NCBI GenBank assembly: GCA_030141605.1
Contig: JAQGDQ010000411.1
Location: forward strand, 142,832-206,831
DNA length: 64,000 nt
Direction: 5' to 3'
Source of the DNA: Tubiluchus corallicola
Taxonomy: Eukaryota; Priapulida; Priapulimorpha; Priapulimorphida; Tubiluchidae
The notes under the pieces are model-generated. The model was not told the origin of the DNA and ran no database searches. It saw only the letters and a program-made list of their open reading frames with translations. The translations under genes and the position numbers were made by a program. Shown one piece after another: positions 13,301 through 22,300 of the stretch (the stretch's first letter is position 1; each line of letters opens with the position of its first letter).

Positions 13301-16300
13301 AATTTTACTGCAAACTTGTTTCTTTTGATTCTTTATCACTTCGTTGTTAGCGATTTTAAATATGAAGAATCACCATTTTCGTTGCGCGACACGAATTACG
13401 TAACGAGTACAGTCATGAGGTCACAAAAGATCGGTAAACAAACATCGGTAACTAAAGACGGTTTCTGTACCTCTTACGTCATTCTCGCTCACTCACGGCA
13501 AAGATGTGAAACATGGCGTCTTTACGGCAATGCACGCGTTCGAAATTTGCCGGAAAGAGGTAAATTATTTAATTTAAAAGTCGCTTATGTTCAATAATAA
13601 CTATGAATTCTTTGTGTAATCATAATAATGTGTTAAAAAGCTTCTAGCTGTGTCTGCTGGTGTTACTTAGCGTTTAAAACTCACATGTGTTATGTTTTGT
13701 GCAAAAGCACGTTCTCGAAGGCACAAAAACTGCAATTCCATTTATAGTAAATTGAGAATGTGCTTTCGTGTGAAACACATCAGGTGCATATGAATTTGAA
13801 ATTAAAACTAGTAAAACTTCTACCAGCTTCGCTACAATTAAACAGTCAAACCTCCTTATAACGCCCCCTTCTGTTTCAATGCCAACTTCACTTAATGCCC
13901 AAATTTTTGGCAAAACAACATATCTGTGTTTGGGGTAGGATAGACCTGCATGTAGTAATGCTGTTTATTATAATGCCAAAGTTGTTTAAAGCAAAACAGG
14001 ATGATTTTTCATATCCTACGCTATTTTGAAGTATAGAAAATGTATTTTAACACGTAAAGAGCCAAAGCGTTTCTGATAATTAAATAATAGGTTTAGAACT
14101 TAATTAACGGCGGGCAAGTCCAGCTAGCGATAACGTCACAAATGTACAAAATTATCAACAGCAGAACCATACGTGAGCGTGTTGAACGTGTTTGCGGAAG
14201 CGAAAATTAAAGTACAGTGCTACTGTATAACATTAGTTGTACTATAGAAAAACACGGCAAATTTTAAGATAACAATTCATATTCACAATTGCTGTGCCAT
14301 GCATGAGCACTTGAACGTGTGTATTACGTCACAAACGAACAACGCTGAAGTGAGAAGTGCAACACCTTTTTTCTACAATGCGTTCCTGAAATGGCTCTAG
14401 TGCCCGTCCAGCCAGCGAATGGCAAAATTCTTGTAACAGGGAAGAACTAGTGGCGCGAACGAGAAATTGTGTTTGTCTGAAAATAATTGTTTCACGTAAG
14501 TCATTTTTGAAGAAATAGTATGTTTCCTTTTAATATTTTAACGTGCAAATTGTGTTGAGCTACAGTTTAAGATTTGGGGGGGGGGGATAAAGAGGTTTGA
14601 TTGTATATTCTGAAGCCTGGGGTTTTTGACTTCAACATTCTTAAGTGATTTGATTGCAACATCCCAAAGGACCTCGTCCAGTCATCGTACGAGTGTTTCT
14701 GAGTCAGACACGGTCATTACCTTCTCCTAAGCTACAGTGTATTATCAAATTACTTGGGAAGCTCTTAAGCAAATCAAATTAAACATTGTGCCTGTTGTTC
14801 TTCTTCCAGAAAAGCCAATTCGTCTTCAAACTTAGGTGGATTAGCCAATGATATATTATCCAACTCAAAGTCTCCTAGTTCGAGAGGATCAACACCGCCC
14901 ACACCAGGTAATTTACGTGTGAACGTGTGTTTTTTTTTATTTTTATTATTTGTAAAGAAAGGTAATTATTTGCTGACAGTGAAAAATTACCTGCATACAT
15001 GTTTTATCTGCACATGGAAGTAGTATGATTTTATATTTGCATTAATATTTACACCCAGTGGCGCCTGTGACAGGCTGAGTGAATAAATGGGAGGGTGAAC
15101 GGAATGAGTGAGTGAATGGATGGGTGAGTGAATGGAATGGGTGAGTGAACGGATGGGTGAGTGAATGGAATGGGTGAGTGAACGGATGGGTGAGTGAACG
15201 GAATGGGTGAGTGAACGGATGGGGGTGAACAGAATGCGTGAGTGAACGAATGGGTGAGTGAATGGAATGGGTGAGTGAACGGACAGGTGGGTGAATGGAA
15301 TGGGTGAGTGAACGGATTGGTGAGTGAACGGACAGGTGGGTGAATGGAATGGGTGAGTGAACGGATTGGTGAGTGAACGGATGGGGGTGAACAGAATGCG
15401 TGAGTGAACGAATGGGTGAGTGAATGGAATGGGTGAGTGAACGGACAGGTGGGTGAATGGAATGGGTGAGTGAACGGATTGGTGAGTGAACGGACAGGTG
15501 GGTGAATGGAATGGGTGAGTGAACGGATTGGTGAGTGAACGGAATGGGTGAGTGAACGGATGGGTGAGTGAACGAATAGGTTTCCTCTAACGGAATAATG
15601 CAGTATCATTATATAATGTTGTTAGTACGATATATATATATATACTCGAGAAGCTCCAGACTGGCATTGTTCTCGACAATTTGGGTGCACAGAAGCCAAG
15701 TCACTGTTACTGCATCGCCACCATTTCACGGCTTCTGTAATTTTATAGCAAAGCCATTTGTTGCCCCGAAACAATTTCCTGCAAATCCGTTTCGAAAGAA
15801 CAAGGATAAAGCTGCCCTCCACCAGAAGTGGAGGCAGTGGGAGTATCAGCTTCAGCAACAGTCGTCAGTAGAAGATGAGGAGGATGAATCTTCAGGTGAC
15901 ACAGCATGATTGTGGCTAACCCTATCAGCTCTGATCATGTTTTCATGCTGGTCATGCGTAAATAAAACTCTTCTGTGGTGCTCTAACTGCTGCTGCTCTT
16001 ACTAACAATCTGTCTTTCCATTTCTTTGTGTTTGTAATTACACATCTAATTCATTGTAAGAATCTTTCGTACAAGATGGGAAAACGAATTAATCTTTAAA
16101 TTCTCTTCTGATTAAACGAAAACTGGACGATTGATTAGTGTTAAACTCATTTTAATTTACTGTCCAAAATATACATTTGTTTATAAAAGTTTGCTGTTGA
16201 ATAATTAATTCAGAAACTAATTGATGGCAATTGAACACAAGTTTCGCTTACATCACAAACTAACCACAGTTTGTGTGATGGTAGGCATTTTCATCAATCA

Positions 16301-19300
16301 TAAGGAAAGATTGCATTGAGATGCTGATGTGATGTCACGAAAATTAGCTCTACGTGACACTGACATCACAGAAGAACACTGCAGTTCATCATCATGCTTA
16401 TCACGGTACCGCGCCTATTTGTCGGCCACACAGATGTGACAAAAAGATGTCCTCATAGCAAGTTTAACAAAATTTAACTATCTTGGGTAATCTAAGCCTT
16501 GATTTATAAAAGTTGTAGTTTTAAATATTTTGAACCATATTTAATTTTGAACTAATGTCTACACAACCGTCTGGTTTTCCTTTAACTGTTGCTGTTTGCT
16601 TATGTAAACATCTTAAGTAGGACATTGTATGTTGTAAATTTGCTGAGTGAAGATATAATACATTGTATAATGTGTATTTTAACTTTTGCTTATAAAAATT
16701 TTGTTAAATGACAACATGGTGCATAAGATGTTTTAACATTTTAACATTTACTTGTGTAAGTCTGTTAAGTGAGAACATAGCACATTAGATGTTTTAACAT
16801 TTGCTTGTGTAAGTCTGTTAAGTAAAACATAGCACATTAGATGTTTTAACATTTGCTCGTGTAAGTCTGTTAAGTGAAACATAGAACATTAGATGTTTTA
16901 ACATTTGCTTGTGTAAGTCTGTTAAGTGAGAACATAACACATTAGATGTTTTAACATTTTTGCTTGTGTAAGTCTGTTAAGTGAGAACATAGCACATTAG
17001 CTGTTTTAACATTTGCTTGTGTAAGTCTGTTAAGCAAGAACATAGCACATTAGATGTTTTAACATTTGCTTGTGTAAGTCTGTTAAGTGAGAACATAGCA
17101 CATTAGCTGTTTTAACATTTGCTTGTGTAAGTCTGTTAAGCAAGAACATAGCACATTAGATGTTTTAACATTTGCTTGTGTAAGTCTGTTAAGCAAGAAC
17201 TTAGGACATTACATGTTTTGACATATAAATTATGTAAATTTGCTAGTAAGAACATGGTGCATTGTACTTTGGACATTTGCTTGTGTAAGCAGACTAAATC
17301 TCTAATGATGGTTGGCATTGCATTGTGGTGTTCATTAATTTTATTAAAAATCACGAATGTGCCGTCAACACTTTTGAATTTCTCAGGAAGTCCTACTAAA
17401 GTAAAATTTCAACAACAGCAAGAGGTGATAAGTTGAATTCAAAACACAAGTATAATGAAAATAGCAGTGTGAATTCAGTAACACACACTATGATGATATT
17501 AAAATTTGTGAAAAATTGTGTAATTTCGCAAATGAACCTAGCTATATAAATTTGCTTTAACTTTGCATGTTTTAACAACTGCTCATGACTTATGTGAATA
17601 TGTGTGAACATAACACATTGTATGTTGTATGTTTTAACATTTTTTGCTTGTGTAACTCTTTAAGTGAAACACTAATACATTGGAACTGCACGAATTTGGA
17701 GATGTATAATTAGTATTGCAATACCTCATCGAGTGGACTAACCTATTTTAGTGAATTTGGTACCTGTTAGTAACTAAGTTTGGCATAATGCTTGTTCTTA
17801 ATCTGACATTGGATGCATAAAATTTAATGCACAGACTTTAGCATCTCTCTACTTTAAACTTTGCTTTTGATGTTTATTCTAATTACTATGATTGTTTAAT
17901 TGTAAATTTATGCATGTGATTTACTTAGAGAATCTTAATTATGCAATTAAACAAAACTGATCTATATTCTTCACTATTTATAGCAAGGCTAAACTGTGGA
18001 CACGAGTGGTTAAACATGAAAAACTGATATAAACATGATTACAGTAAAAACAAATTTTAATGCAAAATAAGGAAACGGAAGAGGCTCTTTCTGATAACAT
18101 GTTACCCCCTATGTTGTTGCTTCTCATTTTTTTAAATTTGTGTTAACTCCTTCAGGACCGCACCATTCAAAGTAGGTCTTGTAAGACCTATGACTTTTCC
18201 ACTACTGTATGAGCACAGACATAACTAAATGATTATAAATTAGGTACTGTTCTATTCAGGTGAATCTCGGCTATCCAATTATGCTGTTTGTTTAAACATT
18301 TATAAGTGATTTAAGTAGATATAATTAAGAAAAACACGCCCTTTTCAAGAACTCCAACTTAGCTTATCGAGTAGCTTAGTCTGGTGTACACTTGTGTGAT
18401 CGTACACACTATTTTATTGATCGCCTGCTTGCTACAGTCCAGAGAACTGTCTGCTGTACAGCGTTCCAAGAAAACCAATCGATCAGCCAAGGAGAAATTA
18501 AGGTTGTTTCATCTCTTAATAGGAATTTCTGCATAAAAATAGAGTAGACTTGAGGTCAAAGTTTATCAGTGTGTTGTGTCTGGATAATTGAAATTTTCTG
18601 CATTAGCTGATTTGACTTTTAAGGATCATTTCCATAGTATGTGTCGCAAGAGGTGCAGACAAAACTGAACACCAGAACACCTTTACACAAGCGATACTGT
18701 ACATTGTTACAGTGCAAATGCTGCAGTTACTGAAAGCTTTTTCTCAATTAGTTCGTCAAAATCGATTTTTAATTTGTCTAAGGCAACCAAATGCACTTCA
18801 TATATAATTTTGCATGAGAATCCATTATGTGAGGAGTAGAAACCTACAAACATTATCAAATATAATATAATCGCTGCTTAGTGAGAGCAGTTTTTCACGA
18901 ATCCATGCAAAATATACAAAATATAAAATGCAGCGAACGCTTACGGTCCTGATGGAGGAGTTAAAGCTTCTAAATGTGAAGTCTTAACTAGATGCCCCTC
19001 CAGTATTCTAGTATACCATAAAGTTTGTAAATAACTAAACAATGTTTTTTTCTGTTTCTAGATCAGAATGGTTTAGATGGGACACCAGGGGAAGATTCCG
19101 ATAGTTTAGGAAACTCAAAGTCGCCTAAGGGGAACATCACTCCTGCTAAGGAGAAGAGGAAACCATTCTTCAAAAAGGTACAAAACTTTGCAGCTCAGGT
19201 GTGGAGGGTGAAAAAATACCTGCATGATTGCATTCTGCAGTTAATTGCTGCTCACATGCCATACGAGTAGAACAATGCTCTGTCTCTTTCTTTCTCACTC

Positions 19301-22300
19301 CCTCCCACCCCCTCTCTTTATTTCTTTCTCTCTCTCCCTCTCTCCCCTTATCTCTCTCTCTTTCTTGCCTGATCTCTCCTCTCTCTCTCCCTCCCTCTCT
19401 CTCTCTCTCTATCTCCCTTTCCTTCTCTCTCTCGCCTTGTCAGTCGTATAAATATCCTGTAATCTTTCTTAACTTGTTCTTAATCTTTCTGTAAATGTCA
19501 AATGTGCACTGGCTTTCGTTAGTTACAAATAATTTTAGTAGATGGCAGCATTACTGTTAAGTGTTAACACTGATGGAATTACATCTACTAAAAATTTTAC
19601 CAGTACGAATTGTTAATCAGCTAATTCTTTTCAGCCTGACAATGTACCTCCTTACGATGTTGTGCCTTCAATGAGACCTGTCGTGCTAGTGGGACCCTCG
19701 CTAAAGGGTTACGAAGTAACTGATATGATGCAAAAAGCGATTTTTGACTTTCTCAAACACAAGTTTGAAGGAAGGTGAGTTTTCTGCTTATATCATAACA
19801 TTATATTTGTGCAAATCCACAGTTATAACCAATTTTATGGAGGAAAGGTCATTTAGCTAATTAAATGTGGCTCACACTAAAAGTAGTTATGGCCACCCCT
19901 CTGCCTTTGTTGAGCATGTTCTCCATACACAAGTTTAAGGTCTCATTATAGTTGTACATTCATAATAAATCTGAGATTTTCATTTAGTAGCTAGATATTA
20001 ACTCAGTGGTGTGCGAAATTATATATGTGTGGCTGGTTGGTTTTCACCATGTTTACGCTATTGGTCACTAGGGGTCAAGCAGTGTATCAATTTTTCATCT
20101 AAGAAATATTATGATTCTCATTAAGGAATTTTTTTTTAATTTACTGTCCATAACTTATTGCAAACTCTGCGACAGTTGTTGCGAGTTACTGTCTAGTATG
20201 TATGCCTCGGTGAGTTTCTCACGGTGAATAGAGAAGTTAGTATTATCAGAGAGTAACGCAGAAAGTTTTGCTCTCAGTCTAAACGAGCTTGTGAGTTACT
20301 TTCGAGATTTGCAGAACAAGTTTTGCTCTCAAATCTGAACACACTTGTGAGTTACTCATGACATTTGTAGCAGCGAATAGAGAAGTGAGCATCAACTCAC
20401 ACTTACTGTCAGAGAATAACTCGTAGCACGTTTTGCTTTCTAATCTGAACACGCAAGTTACTCACGACATTTCTAGCAGCGAATAGAGAAGAGAGTGTCA
20501 GCACATGCTTACTATCACAAAGTAACTCGCAGCAAGTTTTGCTGTCCAGTGTGAACATGCTTACTAGTCTAAATGCGCCATGAGGCTGTTTTAAATTCAA
20601 TTTCACAATTTTAATATTGGCCTTAAAACAATCTAGTCTGTTGTTCTTATGTACTGGTCATTATATGTTGACACTAGGTGGGATGTTCGTGCATCACTGA
20701 TCAGTTTGTATACTTCTAATTGGATCTGCCATGTTATTCGACTACTTTTCCTCAGTTCTGCAACATTTTGCATATCCTTGCTACTTCATAAATATTGCTT
20801 TATCTCGACTAATACTGATCTTTTAATTTGTACAAGATTTCTAGTTATAAATCTTTGTTGTTTTTCTCACAGGATAACAATAACCAGGGTAACAGCAGAC
20901 ATTTCTCTAGCGAAGCGATCTTTGCTTAATAATCCAAGTAAACGTGCTATAATGGAACGCTCCAACAGTAGATCATCTTGTCTGGGTAGGAAAATTCTCT
21001 CAGAACTGTGTTAGCATTAGTGATATTACACTCATATCTCGGTTTGCTGGACCTTGCTTTCATGGATATCGGAAAAGTTTAACAAAACCCGGGCTGTTAA
21101 GAGGTCCAGCATACTACGGACATTTTTTTTGGACAGTCCGTTTTTTCGCGAGCTGACCGCTAGTTGACACACCGTCACTCTGTTTACATCATTACATCAG
21201 TGTAACTAAGTAGCATGTAACGAGTGTACTTAAAGTGATTGTTTCTATGTATACTATAGTGCACAAAAGGGAAGTAAGATGACATAAATATAGTAAAAGC
21301 TCATTGGTCACACAAAAGTGTCCTATTTAAGCACTTAAAGTGTACTGTACTTAAACTTTAAGTACTTAAACTGTACTTAAAGTGATTGTTTCTATGTATA
21401 CTATAGTGCACAAAAGGGAAGTAAGACGACATAAATATAGTAAAAGCTCATTGGTCACACAAAAGTATCCTATTTAAGCACGTGCAGAAAAAATATAGAG
21501 TCAATTATTCGGAATTATTTGAGTCAATTGCGACAGTTTTTATATACTTTTGCATAGGAGAGGCCCATACTAGACGTTTTTGAGACAATTAGGCGACTAA
21601 TTCTACATTATCGTAAGTCTAATACACGGCTCCTAGTGTATTAGCTTAGTTTCAGCTAATACGGAAAATCGGCAAATTCGCACCAACATCTCCCTGCTAT
21701 TGTCCGTCAAACTGAGACATGAGTGTATTATGAATTTAAAGGAAATGTCAAGCTTTTTGAGAAGTGGGCCCTATTTCAATTTTGCGCAAATGTTAGCAGG
21801 ATTTAGTAATAAAAGTGCAATAAGCGCTTCGCGTAACTAGTAAAATCATTTTAAATTCAAGATCATTTCACGGTTTGGCTCTTCCATTTTGAACATCCAT
21901 TCTTCCACCTCTGACGTCTTTCACTGAGTGAAGAAAAGCAATGCACTGTCACTTTCCATCAAAAACTGTAATACTTTTATACAAAATTGGATAGTTCACT
22001 TTGCGATATCTTTCCATGAACGTTGGGTATTTTGCAGCACTCTGAATTAGTTTAAGCCACGACGGGTTTACAAAAAATCATCAAGTCCACTAGTTACATC
22101 ATGATTTTCAAGTGAATGGCAGCTACCACCGCGCCTGAAAATTTCTATGCAGTGATAGTGCAAATTAAAATTATGCTTTATAGATATTTTTTACAAATTT
22201 CTTTTGTTATATTTTTCTAAGTTTAAGCAGTAACAGTAAAATAAACCCAACGTGGCGAAACACATGGTCCTTTACTTCAAAAACTATCATGTTGGTTGAT

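Noticed and set aside
13316-13597. 93-codon frame in the CACNB intron
   Set aside because: No family resemblance, no fitting acceptor and phase, and no neighbouring exon.
15049-15609. 186-codon minus-strand Pro/His/Ser/Thr frame
   Set aside because: It coincides exactly with the GGTGAGT array and has no other support.
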